The position numbers and the translations under genes are program-made. Shown one piece after another: positions 9,715-18,868 of a stretch of DNA of 64,000 bases. This stretch comes from Anaerolineae bacterium. Lineage in GTDB: Bacteria > Chloroflexota > Anaerolineae > 4572-78 > J111. Each line of letters begins with the position of its first letter. Position 1 is the stretch's first letter. The stretch spans positions 218,827 to 282,826 of the forward strand of contig JAHDWA010000005.1 in NCBI GenBank assembly GCA_023382535.1, given 5' to 3'. The notes beneath the pieces are model-generated. The model ran no database searches. It was not told the origin of the DNA and worked only from the letters and a program-made list of their open reading frames with translations.

Positions 9715-10644
9715 ATGTTACGCAACTTTTTTATCAAACTCTCCGCCAGCGGCCCGGCTCGCCGCTTTGTGACCCACTTCGGGCCGGCCCGCCGCACCGC
9801 TCGCCGTTTTGTGGCCGGGGAAACGTTGGATGAAGCAGTAGCGGTAGTGAAGGATTTGAATCGCCGCGGCCTCAAGGCCATCTTGAATGAGGTCGGCGAG
9901 AGTGTGACCACCCAGGCCGAGGTGAGCCAGGCCGCGGCTGCGTTCCACGAAATCCTGCGCCGGATTGACGCCGAGGGCCTGGACGCCGACATCTCGCTCA
10001 AGCCTTCGCACGTGGGCCTGACCTTTGGCCCCGATTTTTGCTACGAGATCATCGCCGATATCGTCGAGACGGCGCAGCGGTATCGCAACATGGTTGAAAT
10101 TGATATGGAAGGTAGTCCCGACGTGGACGCCACCCTGGGCGTGTACCACCGCCTGCTCGACACCTTTGGCGGCGGCGTCCGCCTGGCCATCCAATCCTAC
10201 CTTTACCGCACCCCCGCCGACGTGCAGCGCATCATCGAGCGCGGCGGAGCTGTCCGGCTGGTCAAAGGTGCTTATCAGGAGCCGCCGGAAATTGCCTACC
10301 AGGGCAAAAAAGAGATTAACCAGGCTTCGATCCGGGTGATGGAGCTTTTTTTTACGCCTGAAGCTAGGGCCAAAAAGGCCTACCTGATCCTCGGCTCGCA
10401 CGACCCGGACCTTATCGAGTGGCTGGTCCGCGAGACCCAAGCGCGCGGTATTGCTCCCCACGAGTTTGAGTTTCAAATGCTCCTGGGGATCCGCCGCGAT
10501 GAGCAGCAGCGCCTGGCCGATTTGGGCTATCAGGTCCGGGTTTACGTGCCCTTCGGCTCCGCCTGGTATCCCTACTTTATGCGCCGCCTGGCTGAACGCC
10601 CGGCCAATGTGTTGTTTATCGGCCGAGCGATGCTGGGGAAGTGA
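9715..10644 (+). CDS. Proline dehydrogenase (monofunctional, FAD-dependent)
   Basis: 309 residues, matching the short one-domain enzymes of Deinococcus, Thermus and Bacillus. It oxidises proline to pyrroline-5-carboxylate at the membrane with FAD. Family motifs are present in order: LKPSHVGLTFG, DMEGSPDVDATL, RLVKGAYQEP, GSHDPDLIEWL and FQMLLGIR, then the proline-binding YVPFGSAWYPYFMRRLAERP. The start is ATG 9715, five bases after the manB stop. A longer in-frame reading starts inside manB and is unlikely. No P5C dehydrogenase is nearby. Confidence 0.93.
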   Translation: MLRNFFIKLSASGPARRFVTHFGPARRTARRFVAGETLDEAVAVVKDLNRRGLKAILNEVGESVTTQAEVSQAAAAFHEILRRIDAEGLDADISLKPSHVGLTFGPDFCYEIIADIVETAQRYRNMVEIDMEGSPDVDATLGVYHRLLDTFGGGVRLAIQSYLYRTPADVQRIIERGGAVRLVKGAYQEPPEIAYQGKKEINQASIRVMELFFTPEARAKKAYLILGSHDPDLIEWLVRETQARGIAPHEFEFQMLLGIRRDEQQRLADLGYQVRVYVPFGSAWYPYFMRRLAERPANVLFIGRAMLGK

Positions 10645-10655
10645 CCGCCGACCGC

Positions 10656-10702
10656 ACCCCCACCCTAACCCTCCCCCTACTAGAGGGAGGGAAGGGAGGG
10701 GG
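10656..10702. repeat. G/C-rich palindromic repeat, intergenic copy
   Basis: CCCTCCC at 10669-10675 pairs with GGGAGGG at 10685-10691, flanked by further C-rich and G-rich runs. It resembles the element inside the C45-type gene at 3821-3862. Confidence 0.7.
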
Positions 10703-10716
10703 TCGTTGGGAGACAA

Positions 10717-11484
10717 ATGACCGACAAATTCCTCACTCACAAAACTGCCCTCATTACCGGCTCCTCACGGGGGATTGGCCGGGCGATTGCCCTGGAACTG
10801 GCTCGCCGGGGAGCCGATGTGATCGTCCATTACGTCCGCAAGAAACAGGCGGCGAAAGAGGTTGTGGCGGCCATCGAGTCGCTGGGCTGCCGGGCGCTGG
10901 CGGTGAAAGCCAACCTGGCTGAAGCGGACCAAATCGAGACGATGATTGCCGAAATCGAGGCCCAAATGGGCCGCTGCGATATTTTTGTCGGTAACGCCGC
11001 CAGCGGCACGCCGCGTGACATCCTCGACGTGACCGACAAGCACTGGGACTGGACGATGGATGTCAACGCCCGTTCCATTTTGCGTTGTGTCCAGCGGCTT
11101 GTCCCGGCGATGGAACGGGCCGGCTGGGGACGGATCATTAACATCACCAGTCCCGGCAGCCACCGCGTCTTGCCCCATTACGGCGCGATTGGCCTGTCCA
11201 AAGCGGTGGTCGAATCGCTGACCCGCTACCTGGCGGTTGACCTGGCTCCCAAAGGCATCATCGTCAACGCTGTTTCCCCCGGCCTGGTCGCCACCGACGC
11301 CGTGTCCGCCTTTCCGGTTGACCTGCAAGCGACGTTTGAATACGCTCAAAGCCGCACCCCTGCCGGCCGCCTGGTCACGCCGGAGGACGTGGCCCGGATT
11401 GTCGCCTTCCTCTGTTCAGAGGATGCGGCAATGATCGTCGGCCAGACGATTATGGTGGATGGGGGGTATAGTTTACTGGCCTAA
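10717..11484 (+). CDS. fabL: FabL-like enoyl-[ACP] reductase III (SDR family)
   Basis: 255 residues with the SDR cofactor motif TGSSRGIG (14-21) and NAASG in place of the classical NNAG. The active-site spacing is Tyr155-x6-Lys162, as in enoyl-ACP reductases; ordinary SDRs have Tyr-x3-Lys. The stretches HWDWTMDVNA, LTRYLAVDLAPK and GQTIMVDGGYSLL closely follow Bacillus FabL from memory. It would reduce trans-2-enoyl-ACP with NADPH in the last step of fatty-acid elongation. A general SDR oxidoreductase is the alternative, but the spacing favours FabL. Confidence 0.78.
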   Translation: MTDKFLTHKTALITGSSRGIGRAIALELARRGADVIVHYVRKKQAAKEVVAAIESLGCRALAVKANLAEADQIETMIAEIEAQMGRCDIFVGNAASGTPRDILDVTDKHWDWTMDVNARSILRCVQRLVPAMERAGWGRIINITSPGSHRVLPHYGAIGLSKAVVESLTRYLAVDLAPKGIIVNAVSPGLVATDAVSAFPVDLQATFEYAQSRTPAGRLVTPEDVARIVAFLCSEDAAMIVGQTIMVDGGYSLLA

Positions 11485-11488
11485 AATT

Positions 11489-11546
11489 GGCTATTAGCAT
11501 TGAGAATGGTCAACGGTTAATAGTCAACTGTCAATTGTCAATGAAT
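11489..11546. repeat. Heptamer short tandem repeat (GTCAATT-type units)
   Basis: The 7-mers GTCAACG, GTTAATA, GTCAACT, GTCAATT and GTCAATG run in a row, filling most of the gap. The same unit family builds the element at 47181-47256. Confidence 0.8.
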
Positions 11547-11559
11547 TAAGGAGATATTC

Positions 11560-12561
11560 ATGACTCGTTCCCTTCACCTCGACCTCGGTTTATCCGCCGT
11601 TTTTGCCGCCCGGCAGTGGGCCGAGCCGGAGACCTGGCTGCGGCTGACCCGCGAACTGGGCTATCCCTGGCTGGAGTTCAGTGGCGATGCTCTCGACCCC
11701 TTTTTCTCCGGCGATCTGGCCTATCAGATGCAAACCGCGCAGCAAATCCGCGCAGCGGCTGAAAAGTACAGCGTCAGGATTCCCAATGCTTACACCGGCA
11801 AGGCAACCCATCGCTTTCATGGCCTGTCTCATCCCGACGAGTCCGTGCGTGCCCGCATGTGGGATTGGATCGTGACCTACATGGACCTGGCCCTGGCTAT
11901 GGGGACGGACCGCGTCGGCGGGCGCTGGAATACCATCCCCACGGAAGCCTGCGCCGACCCGGTTCACTATGCCGAAGAGAAAGCCCTGATTCACCGGCAG
12001 TTCCGTGAGCTGGCAGCGATTGCCAGAGATAAAGGGCTGGCCGCCATCTACAATGAGCAAATGTACATCCCTGCCGAGTACCCCTGGACGATTGAGTCAA
12101 CGTACGAGTTTTTAGAGGCGGTCAATCGCGACAGCCAGGGCGTGCCGATCTATCTCACCGTGGATACCGGCCATATGGCCGGGATGCATTACGGCGCGGC
12201 GGGCGATGATCTGGATTACCGCGCCTGGCTGCGCCACTTCGCCCCGGTGTGCGAAAACATCCACTTGCAGCAGACCACTCCCGCCACCAGCTCCCACTGG
12301 CCTTTTACTCCCGCTTACAACGCCAAAGGCCATGTCCGGGTGGAGGAGGTCTTGGCCGCAATTCGTCAAGGACACCAGTCCTGGCCCGATAACCCCCTTT
12401 CTAAATTTATGGCTCCGGTCAGGCAGACCATCCTGGTCATCGAAGTCATCCCCGGCTCGACCACCCGCCCCGAAATCCTGCTGGCCGACCTGGCTGAGTC
12501 GGCCCGGCATGTGCGCCAGTTTGTGCCGGAAGGCGGGCTGGAGTGGCAGTTTAACTCGTGA
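11560..12561 (+). CDS. Sugar phosphate isomerase/epimerase-fold protein (xylose isomerase-like TIM barrel)
   Basis: 333 residues with the spread-out metal-ligand pattern of the AP-endonuclease-2/xylose-isomerase-like barrel: LEFSGD near the N-terminus, YNEQMY in the middle, TVDTGHMAG and NIHLQQTT later, and VIEVIPG near the end. These enzymes usually rearrange ketoses or sugar acids at a divalent metal site in the cytoplasm. AAGGAG lies 7 bases before the ATG. The true substrate is not indicated; neighbours belong to unrelated pathways. Confidence 0.75.
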   Translation: MTRSLHLDLGLSAVFAARQWAEPETWLRLTRELGYPWLEFSGDALDPFFSGDLAYQMQTAQQIRAAAEKYSVRIPNAYTGKATHRFHGLSHPDESVRARMWDWIVTYMDLALAMGTDRVGGRWNTIPTEACADPVHYAEEKALIHRQFRELAAIARDKGLAAIYNEQMYIPAEYPWTIESTYEFLEAVNRDSQGVPIYLTVDTGHMAGMHYGAAGDDLDYRAWLRHFAPVCENIHLQQTTPATSSHWPFTPAYNAKGHVRVEEVLAAIRQGHQSWPDNPLSKFMAPVRQTILVIEVIPGSTTRPEILLADLAESARHVRQFVPEGGLEWQFNS

Positions 12562-12616
12562 AGCGTGACATGCACTCCGCCCTAAGTCTAAAATCTTGAT
12601 TGGCAGGCTATGAATT

Positions 12617-13369
12617 GTGTCTCTCATTAGCGGCGTGTTAGCCGACTTTGCCCTGGCCTGGCGGCTGCTGACCCTTATTCCTCTCCCGTTTCTTCCCACT
12701 GCGGCTGACCGCCCGGCGGGTCTGGCGGCGGCGTATTATCCCCTGGTCGGGTTGATGTTGGGCCTGATACTGGCCGGAGCGGACGAGCTTTTCTTTTTGT
12801 TCCTTCCGCCCGGATTGGCGGCGGTGCTACTGCTGGCGCTGTGGGCCGGGCTGACCGGCCTGCTGCATCTCGACGGGTTTATGGATAGCTGTGACGGTCT
12901 GCTGCCACCCCGCGACTCTGCGCGTCGCCTGGAGATCATGAAGGACAGCCGGGTCGGCGCTTTTGGAGCGGTCGGCGTAATTCTGCTGCTGTTGATCAAG
13001 TTCAATGCCCTGGCTACCCTGCCGCCTGCCTATCGGATGCCGGCTTTGATCGTGATTCCGGCGCTGGCTCGCTGGGCGATGACCTGGGCTATGGCCCGCT
13101 ACCCCCTGGCTCGCCGGGAGGGGGTGAGTGTATTTTTTAGCGCCGGGTTGGGCTGGCGGCAGGTAATCGCCGCCTCGGTGATGGCAGGCGCGGCGGCGTT
13201 GATTTTGATGAATGGGTGGGGGGCGGTGATGCTGGTCCTCACCTGGGTAGTGATGACCGGTATAGCGAGGCTGGCGATGGCCCGTATCGCCGGCCTGACG
13301 GGGGATGTCTACGGGGCGATTTGCGAAGTGACGGAGACAATTTTACTGGCCGTCATCGTCGTTTTTTAA
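12617..13369 (+). CDS. cobS: Adenosylcobinamide-GDP ribazoletransferase (cobalamin synthase)
   Basis: 250-residue polytopic membrane protein with the family motif LHLDGFMDSCDGL at about residues 75-87, followed by RRLEIMKDSRVGAFG. It joins alpha-ribazole to adenosylcobinamide-GDP, the last assembly step of vitamin B12. Several hydrophobic helices and a GDVYGAICEVTE segment near the C-terminus fit CobS. The start is GTG 12617; an ATG at 12610 is out of frame and stops at once. No other cobalamin gene is in the window, so this copy is separated from the rest of the pathway. Confidence 0.93.
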   Translation: MSLISGVLADFALAWRLLTLIPLPFLPTAADRPAGLAAAYYPLVGLMLGLILAGADELFFLFLPPGLAAVLLLALWAGLTGLLHLDGFMDSCDGLLPPRDSARRLEIMKDSRVGAFGAVGVILLLLIKFNALATLPPAYRMPALIVIPALARWAMTWAMARYPLARREGVSVFFSAGLGWRQVIAASVMAGAAALILMNGWGAVMLVLTWVVMTGIARLAMARIAGLTGDVYGAICEVTETILLAVIVVF

Positions 13370-13390
13370 CCACCCATGAGCGTCGAAACA

Positions 13391-13426
13391 AAAACGCCGA
13401 GCGGACCAATACCCGCTCGGCGTTTT
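13391..13426. terminator. Bidirectional Rho-independent terminator
   Basis: A 14-bp perfect stem (AAAACGCCGAGCGG at 13391-13404 with its complement at 13413-13426) closes an 8-base loop and carries A and T tracts on its outer ends. It serves both cobS and the convergent LysM gene. Confidence 0.95.
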
Positions 13427-13446
13427 AATTGAGGCTAACTTAGTCT

Positions 13447-14967
13447 TTAATCGTAATTCACCGGGCCGATAAAGTTGCTGTCATCTTTGGTTGGCTGCTT
13501 GGCGAACTCAAATTCGGCGTAGGCATTGCCGTCCATATAGGTCTTCAGGGTGAGTTGGGTGCCGTCAATGTGGATGAAGTAAAGCCCGGCGTTCAACCCG
13601 GCAAAGTCGCACGCGCCGGGACCTTTGCTGCCGGTCAGGCAACTGGCCTTGTAGCCGCCGCCCTCGCTCTCGGCAATGATGGTCAGGCCGGAAGCCGGGG
13701 TTTTAATCAGAATATTCGACCAGCCGCCGATGTTCTGGTGCGGCTTGCTAGGATTCTTCCAGGATGACAGGAACCAGCCATCCGGCGAAGCATAGGTCTG
13801 CCCCTGGAAGCGGACCTGCTTGCTGAAAGCCACGTTGACCCGCTGGCCGGCATCCAGGCTAATTTGCACTTTCTCCGAGGGCGTATCGGGGTCATCCACC
13901 CAGACATCGTAATCGCCGGGGGGCAGGTAACGGAAAGCCAGGCTGGACGGTCCAAATTCGCCGCTGAGATACTGAGTTTCCCCTTTGACTTCAGCATCGC
14001 CGCTGCGCATGCGGATCAATTTGCCAAATTCGGTGTCTGTCTGGACGACAACGGTGGTAATGCCGTTGGGATCAGGGGCGCTGTAAACCTCGTCGGCCCA
14101 GGTTTCGCCGCCGTTGACCACCACCTCAAGCGGATGCTCGGCCAGGGGCAAAAGGGGCTGGGCCGCGCCTTTCTGATAATTTGGCGCCGCAGGCAGGGAA
14201 CCATCGTCGGCGGGCGGCCGATAGGGCGGCGGCTTCAGGCCGGAGTCGTAGGTATCGGTGTGCCACGGCCGCGCCGGCGGCGGGGCGTAGACGGGCGGCG
14301 GAGCGTAAGCCAGCGGCGGCGCGGCCGGTTGATAACCGGGAATGACCAATCGTTGGCCAGCCCAAATAAAGGACGCATTATTCAGGTTATTGGCCCGAAT
14401 CACATCCCACGGGTTGACCCCATACCGGTCGCAAATGCCGGTCAGGGTTTCGCCTGTTGCTACGCTGTGATAGTGAACTGCCGGGCCGGGGCGGTAATTC
14501 GGAAAGCCTGCTGCCGGTCGAGGTTGGTAGCCGCTCCCACCCGGAATGCATAATTCCTGGCCCACATAAACAAAGTTTTCGTCGTAGAGATTATTGGCCT
14601 GCATCAACGCCTGGGGACTGATGCCAAAATTCCAGGCAATGCCGGATAAGGTGTCACCCATCACTACCCTATAACTGTTTCCGCAACCATAACCCTGGTG
14701 GGGATACCCGGCCGGTCCGCCATAGCCGCCCCCAGGAATAATCAAAGACTGGCCGGCATAGATCATATCCGGGTTTACCAGGCCATTCTGGCGCATAATC
14801 GCCTCAGCACTGACGCCATACTGGCTGGCGATGCCATCCAAGCTCTCACCCGCGCGGACGTGGTGAACTACTCCTCCACCCTGGCTCAACGGGGCGGCCA
14901 AAGCCGTTGGAACAATGATGATGGCTAGCGCAGTAATCAGGATAAACGCTAACAGATGTTTTTTCAC
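13447..14967 (-). CDS. Secreted LysM-repeat cell-wall-binding protein
   Basis: 506 residues. A signal peptide (MKKHLL, then a hydrophobic core ending near TALA at residue 24) is followed by three LysM domains at about 34-78, 99-142 and 166-210. Each has the Gly-Asp/Glu-Ser/Thr-Leu start and ends in a P-G pair. A Pro/Tyr-rich linker (about 211-270) leads to a C-terminal beta-rich region of about 230 residues with LPPGDYDVWVDD, which I do not recognise as a named domain. LysM binds N-acetylglucosamine polymers, so the protein is probably attached to the envelope or extracellular matrix. GTG start with GGAGG 6-10 bases upstream. Confidence 0.88.
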   Translation of the reverse strand: MKKHLLAFILITALAIIIVPTALAAPLSQGGGVVHHVRAGESLDGIASQYGVSAEAIMRQNGLVNPDMIYAGQSLIIPGGGYGGPAGYPHQGYGCGNSYRVVMGDTLSGIAWNFGISPQALMQANNLYDENFVYVGQELCIPGGSGYQPRPAAGFPNYRPGPAVHYHSVATGETLTGICDRYGVNPWDVIRANNLNNASFIWAGQRLVIPGYQPAAPPLAYAPPPVYAPPPARPWHTDTYDSGLKPPPYRPPADDGSLPAAPNYQKGAAQPLLPLAEHPLEVVVNGGETWADEVYSAPDPNGITTVVVQTDTEFGKLIRMRSGDAEVKGETQYLSGEFGPSSLAFRYLPPGDYDVWVDDPDTPSEKVQISLDAGQRVNVAFSKQVRFQGQTYASPDGWFLSSWKNPSKPHQNIGGWSNILIKTPASGLTIIAESEGGGYKASCLTGSKGPGACDFAGLNAGLYFIHIDGTQLTLKTYMDGNAYAEFEFAKQPTKDDSNFIGPVNYD

Positions 14968-15047
14968 GATTTCCTCCTACCCCCACATTTAGGGGTGTTG
15001 AGCAACTAACCTACAAGATATGGACCGGCTATGGTATGGCACTATAC

Positions 15048-15076
15048 ATAATACCTGAAGTGCAACAATATGTCAA
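15048..15076 (-). promoter_or_regulatory. Sigma-70-type promoter for the LysM gene
   Basis: On the minus strand TTGACA, a 17-bp spacer, then TATTAT, about 80 bases upstream of the LysM start codon. Confidence 0.75.
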
Positions 15077-15149
15077 GTTATTTTGCGGCTCTTTTACCTT
15101 GTGCTGAGGATTATTGCCCGGTCTGAGTCCTTATGCTAAGATAGCCTTG

Positions 15150-17234
15150 ATGATCCTGCCCCCAAGCGTTACCCGATTTAGCCGCCGTGAGCCGCTGCTG
15201 CTAGCCATGATTCTGGCCGGATTTGCCCTGCGCCTTTACCGGCTGGGCGCTGACAGCCTCTGGTACGACGAAACGGTCAGCGCCTTTTTGGCCGCCGAAT
15301 CCGTCCCCGACTTGATTGCCCACACCACCAGGGACATCCATCCGCCGGGCTACTATCTTTTGCTTCACTTCTGGACCCTCGCCGCCGGCCACAGCGAGTT
15401 TGCCCTGGCCTTTTTTTCCCTTATTTTTGGCGTGCTAATTATCCCGCTGACCTACCGGCTGGCTCGAATCCTGGCCAACAACTCTGTGGCGATATGGGCG
15501 GCGCTGCTGGTGGCGGTTTCTCCTTACCACCTCTGGTACTCGCAGGAGGTGCGGATGTACACTCTCGGCGCGACCTTGGGACTTATCACTGCCTACTGCT
15601 TCTGGCAAGTTTTATGCCGCTTTCCACCTCCTCAAAAAATTTGGGTTTACTGGGTGGGCTATGCTTTATCGGCTACTTTAGGTTTATATACACTTTACTA
15701 CTTCGCCTTTTTACTCATTGCTATCAACTTTTCATTGCCTTTAGCATCTTTCCCTGTTCCGAGTCACATGTTAAAAATCATTCCTTTTACCGAACGATTG
15801 AGCAAACGGAATAATTTTCCTCTCTTTTCAGCTAATATCCTGATTTTTCTTGCCTATCTACCCTGGTTGCCGACTGCCTGGCGGCAAATTACCTATCCTC
15901 CTGTACCTCCTTGGCGCACGTTCGATAATTTTGCACTTTGGCCGGCCATGCTCGAAAGCTGGTCGGCGCTCTTGTTGGGTCAATCGGTTGAGCCACAAAT
16001 GATCTGGCCAATCCTGCTGATCGGCGTGGCGCTGTTCTATCTTGGGTTTCGATATCTCAATGGACTAACCAGCTCTTCCTTTTTTTCTTCACGTCTTGAT
16101 TCGTTTATTACTCTGCCTACTTTCTTTCTACTTACATATACTTTTGGCCCGTTATTACTCATTTTATATCTGTCCGTCCACACTCCCCTCTATCACGTTC
16201 GCTACCTGTTTACTTACTCCCCGGCTTTTTATATCATCCTGGCGGCGGGTTTGGCCTGGCTGCTGGCTCGCCGCTGGGCGGGGACAGCTATCGCCGCAGC
16301 CAGCTTGCTTTTGCTGGCCTGCTTCTTTTCAATTTATCAGTATCACTTCGACCCGCGCTACCGCCCCGACGATTACCGGGCGGCGGTTGATTTCATCGAG
16401 AGGCACTGGCGGCCGGGCGACGTTATCCTGGTCAATGCCGGTTATGTCTACACTGCTTACTTATACTACACTGACTTGCCCAACCTTCAGCGCCAGCGGC
16501 TTGTCCCTTATTCCCCGGCTGAGACCAACCGGCCCTTGCTCTTGCAAACCGGCTCGGTTGACGGCAGCCCGCAGTTGGGCTGGGGCGATCCCCGCTCCGA
16601 CTTCTATTCCATGAGTGCCGCCGACACCCGGGCCGCACTGGATGCCCTTTCGCATGACTTTTCCCGGCTGTGGCTGCTGCGGGCCTACGATACCGTGACC
16701 GATCCCGCCGGCCTCATCCGGGCCTGGCTGGCCGAGCAGACGATCCCCCTGGAAGATCAAGCTTTCGCCGGGGAGAGCAGCATCCGGGCGCAGGGCTTTT
16801 TGCTGCCGGGGGCAAAATCGCTTCCTCCCGGCGGCCAAACCGTCCAATTTGAGGATGGACTGGCCCTGGCCAGCTGGTCGCTGCCGGAGCAAACCTGGCA
16901 GCCGGAGCAGACTATTCCGGTCAAACTGTGGTGGCAGGTGGACAGTCAGCCCAGCGTGGATTATAAAATGTCCTTAAAACTGTGGACGCCCACCGCCCAA
17001 CTCGCCGCTCAGGGGCAGGACACCTGGCCCGTGGGGACACTCTACCGGGCTACAGCCTGGCCCACGGGCGAGATTGTCTATCAGGCCGACCAGATCACCC
17101 TCCCGGCGGACCTGCGGCCCGGCCAATACTGGCTCAACGTCGAGCTTTACCACCCTGACACCGGTTTGCCTTTGCCCCGCCTCGACGGTGCGGACCCGGT
17201 CGTGACCCTGGGGCCAATCACGGTTGAAAAGTAG
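15150..17234 (+). CDS. Membrane glycosyltransferase, GT39/ArnT/PMT-like
   Basis: About 694 residues with many transmembrane helices in the first 450 positions. The early extracytoplasmic loop LWYDETVSA holds the acidic pair (about 40-41) typical of GT-C enzymes, and DIHPPGYYLLLHFW follows. The C-terminal quarter is a soluble beta-rich region. Such enzymes move sugars from lipid carriers to protein or envelope targets. ATG 15150 is used; a TTG at 15114 directly after GAGGA is a possible earlier start. Parts of the membrane region (about 15600-15850 and 16050-16200) are clearly more AT-rich than the flanks. Confidence 0.8.
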   Translation: MILPPSVTRFSRREPLLLAMILAGFALRLYRLGADSLWYDETVSAFLAAESVPDLIAHTTRDIHPPGYYLLLHFWTLAAGHSEFALAFFSLIFGVLIIPLTYRLARILANNSVAIWAALLVAVSPYHLWYSQEVRMYTLGATLGLITAYCFWQVLCRFPPPQKIWVYWVGYALSATLGLYTLYYFAFLLIAINFSLPLASFPVPSHMLKIIPFTERLSKRNNFPLFSANILIFLAYLPWLPTAWRQITYPPVPPWRTFDNFALWPAMLESWSALLLGQSVEPQMIWPILLIGVALFYLGFRYLNGLTSSSFFSSRLDSFITLPTFFLLTYTFGPLLLILYLSVHTPLYHVRYLFTYSPAFYIILAAGLAWLLARRWAGTAIAAASLLLLACFFSIYQYHFDPRYRPDDYRAAVDFIERHWRPGDVILVNAGYVYTAYLYYTDLPNLQRQRLVPYSPAETNRPLLLQTGSVDGSPQLGWGDPRSDFYSMSAADTRAALDALSHDFSRLWLLRAYDTVTDPAGLIRAWLAEQTIPLEDQAFAGESSIRAQGFLLPGAKSLPPGGQTVQFEDGLALASWSLPEQTWQPEQTIPVKLWWQVDSQPSVDYKMSLKLWTPTAQLAAQGQDTWPVGTLYRATAWPTGEIVYQADQITLPADLRPGQYWLNVELYHPDTGLPLPRLDGADPVVTLGPITVEK

Positions 17235-17264
17235 GCGCGAATTCGTGCAAGCCGGCGCTAAACT

Positions 17265-17292
17265 TTGAACTGGTTCATTCCTGGGGTATAAT
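17265..17292 (+). promoter_or_regulatory. Sigma-70-type promoter for the 17330-18868 gene pair
   Basis: TTGAAC, a 16-bp spacer, then a perfect TATAAT, 38 bases upstream of the next start codon. Confidence 0.75.
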
Positions 17293-17329
17293 CAGGCCGG
17301 ACTACCGCAGCGAAAGATACAAAAGAGAG

Positions 17330-17728
17330 ATGACCGAAAAAAAACCAACAATTGCTTCGTTACAGCCCGTCGTTCTACCCGACAAGCGGCGGGTGACGAT
17401 GGAACTGGTAGTAGAGAATTTGCCGACCCTTTTTGCCAACGTCGCCTTCAGCATGCCCGATACCTTTGGTTCACCGCCCGCTAAACCGCCCCAGCCTGCC
17501 GATACCCCCAGCCCTTACCCCAACCTTGAACTCAGCATTCTCAACAGCCGCCGCCAGCAGGTGGCCAGCCTCTTCATCGTCGAGCACAAAGAAAGGGTCA
17601 CTACGCTGACCATGCACCTGCGCCAGCCCGATGAGGCAGAGCAGTACACCGCTCGGGCCGAGATGATCTACATGGACGAAATCATTGACGTCGTTGAGAC
17701 GCCGTTTACTCTGCACCAGACGAATTAA
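17330..17728 (+). CDS. Conserved hypothetical protein (132 residues)
   Basis: I do not recognise this family. The protein has no signal peptide or membrane segment. A beta-rich pattern is seen on both sides of a Pro-rich stretch at about 46-66. RVTMELVVENLPTLFANVAF near the start and AEMIYMDEIIDVVETPF near the end look like paired strands of a small barrel or sandwich. It has its own promoter and lies three bases ahead of the M50 protease gene, so the two are probably co-transcribed. Confidence 0.7.
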   Translation: MTEKKPTIASLQPVVLPDKRRVTMELVVENLPTLFANVAFSMPDTFGSPPAKPPQPADTPSPYPNLELSILNSRRQQVASLFIVEHKERVTTLTMHLRQPDEAEQYTARAEMIYMDEIIDVVETPFTLHQTN

Positions 17729-17731
17729 GCG

Positions 17732-18868
17732 ATGGACCAACTGTTTCCTTTCCTGCATTGGACCAACATTCTGATCATTCCCGGCCTGTTATTGGCTTAC
17801 ATGGTCCATGAATTGGGCCACGCCCTGGCTGCTTATTTTTTAGGCGACACCTCTCAGGTAGAGCGCGGTAAAATCACCCTGAACCCGCTTGCACATTTTT
17901 CCTGGACCGGTTTTATTGCTTTTTTGGTTTTTGGTCTGGGCTGGGCCGGATTTGTGGCTTTTTTGATGTTCAGCCTGGCCTGGCCGAAACCCCTGCGGGT
18001 TAATCTCAAGAATTTTAAGCGCAGTTATTTTGACCTGTGCCTGGTGGCCATGGCCGGTCCGGCAACCAGCTTCACCTTTGGCCTGGTCGGGTTTTTACTC
18101 ACCCTGGTCATCGCTGCGGCGCTGGTCTATGCCAGCGGGGTCAGCACCGACCGGGTCTTTCCTTACCTTTTCCGCATGGACAGCACCCTGCCCCAAACGC
18201 TCGACCTGCAGGCCCTGTCCATTGCTTTTACCAGCTACGTGAGTTTAACCAGTCTCTGGCTGGCATTTGTTAGCTTAATCCCGCTCCCCGGCCAGGATGG
18301 CTTTGTGGCGCTCATCAGCTTGATAACCTTTTGGCGCGAGCGCAAACGGGGCAGCGAGCGCCGCCAGCCCGAACCTGTGATCGCCAATCGCCCCTTAACC
18401 CTGCTGCACCAGCAGCGCCGCCGGAACAGCGCCGCCGATATTCACTTCAAGGCAGGCGCCGATTATCACGAAGCCCAACAGTACGACGACGCGATTGCCC
18501 GCTATCAACAGGCCATTCGCAGCGACCAGAACTTTGGCCCGGCTTATGTGAACCTGGGGTTGGCTTACCTGGCTAAAGGCAATCGCCAGCGGGCTATCCA
18601 GGCCTTCCGCGGTGCGGCCCAACGGGCCGACGATAGAAAATCGCAGGAAACTGCCTGGCAGCAACTGCACGAGTTAAGCGAAATTTCTCCGGTTAACACC
18701 GAAACCGCCAGCGAAAGCATGGTCGAAATGGGCGCGGTCCCCTGGACAGACACCAAACCTCGACCTAATTGGTTAAGCCTGGGTCTGAGCAGTTTATTGT
18801 TGTTCATCAGCGCCGTTTTTCTATATGGCTATCTTGTTAGCCAACTCATCGAATTGTTAAGAGTCTAA
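17732..18868 (+). CDS. M50-family site-2-type metalloprotease with TPR region
   Basis: 378 residues. The zinc motif HELGH is at 26-30 in the first hydrophobic segment, followed by NPLAHFSW. A later PLPGQDGFVAL segment corresponds to the family's third ligand region (usually PxDGG/NPDG). About four membrane helices form the first half. A soluble part at about 225-300 holds TPR units (AGADYHEAQQYDDAIARYQQ and YVNLGLAYLAKGN), and a final membrane helix sits at the C-terminus. Intramembrane proteolysis of an envelope protein is the likely role; the target is unknown. Confidence 0.83.
   Translation: MDQLFPFLHWTNILIIPGLLLAYMVHELGHALAAYFLGDTSQVERGKITLNPLAHFSWTGFIAFLVFGLGWAGFVAFLMFSLAWPKPLRVNLKNFKRSYFDLCLVAMAGPATSFTFGLVGFLLTLVIAAALVYASGVSTDRVFPYLFRMDSTLPQTLDLQALSIAFTSYVSLTSLWLAFVSLIPLPGQDGFVALISLITFWRERKRGSERRQPEPVIANRPLTLLHQQRRRNSAADIHFKAGADYHEAQQYDDAIARYQQAIRSDQNFGPAYVNLGLAYLAKGNRQRAIQAFRGAAQRADDRKSQETAWQQLHELSEISPVNTETASESMVEMGAVPWTDTKPRPNWLSLGLSSLLLFISAVFLYGYLVSQLIELLRV

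Noticed and set aside
9718..10740. 340-codon minus-strand frame opposite proline dehydrogenase
   Set aside because: It is an antisense shadow; the plus strand has complete family motifs.
12617..13369. cobS considered as the start of a cobalamin operon
   Set aside because: A strong terminator follows directly and the next gene is convergent; no other cob gene is present.
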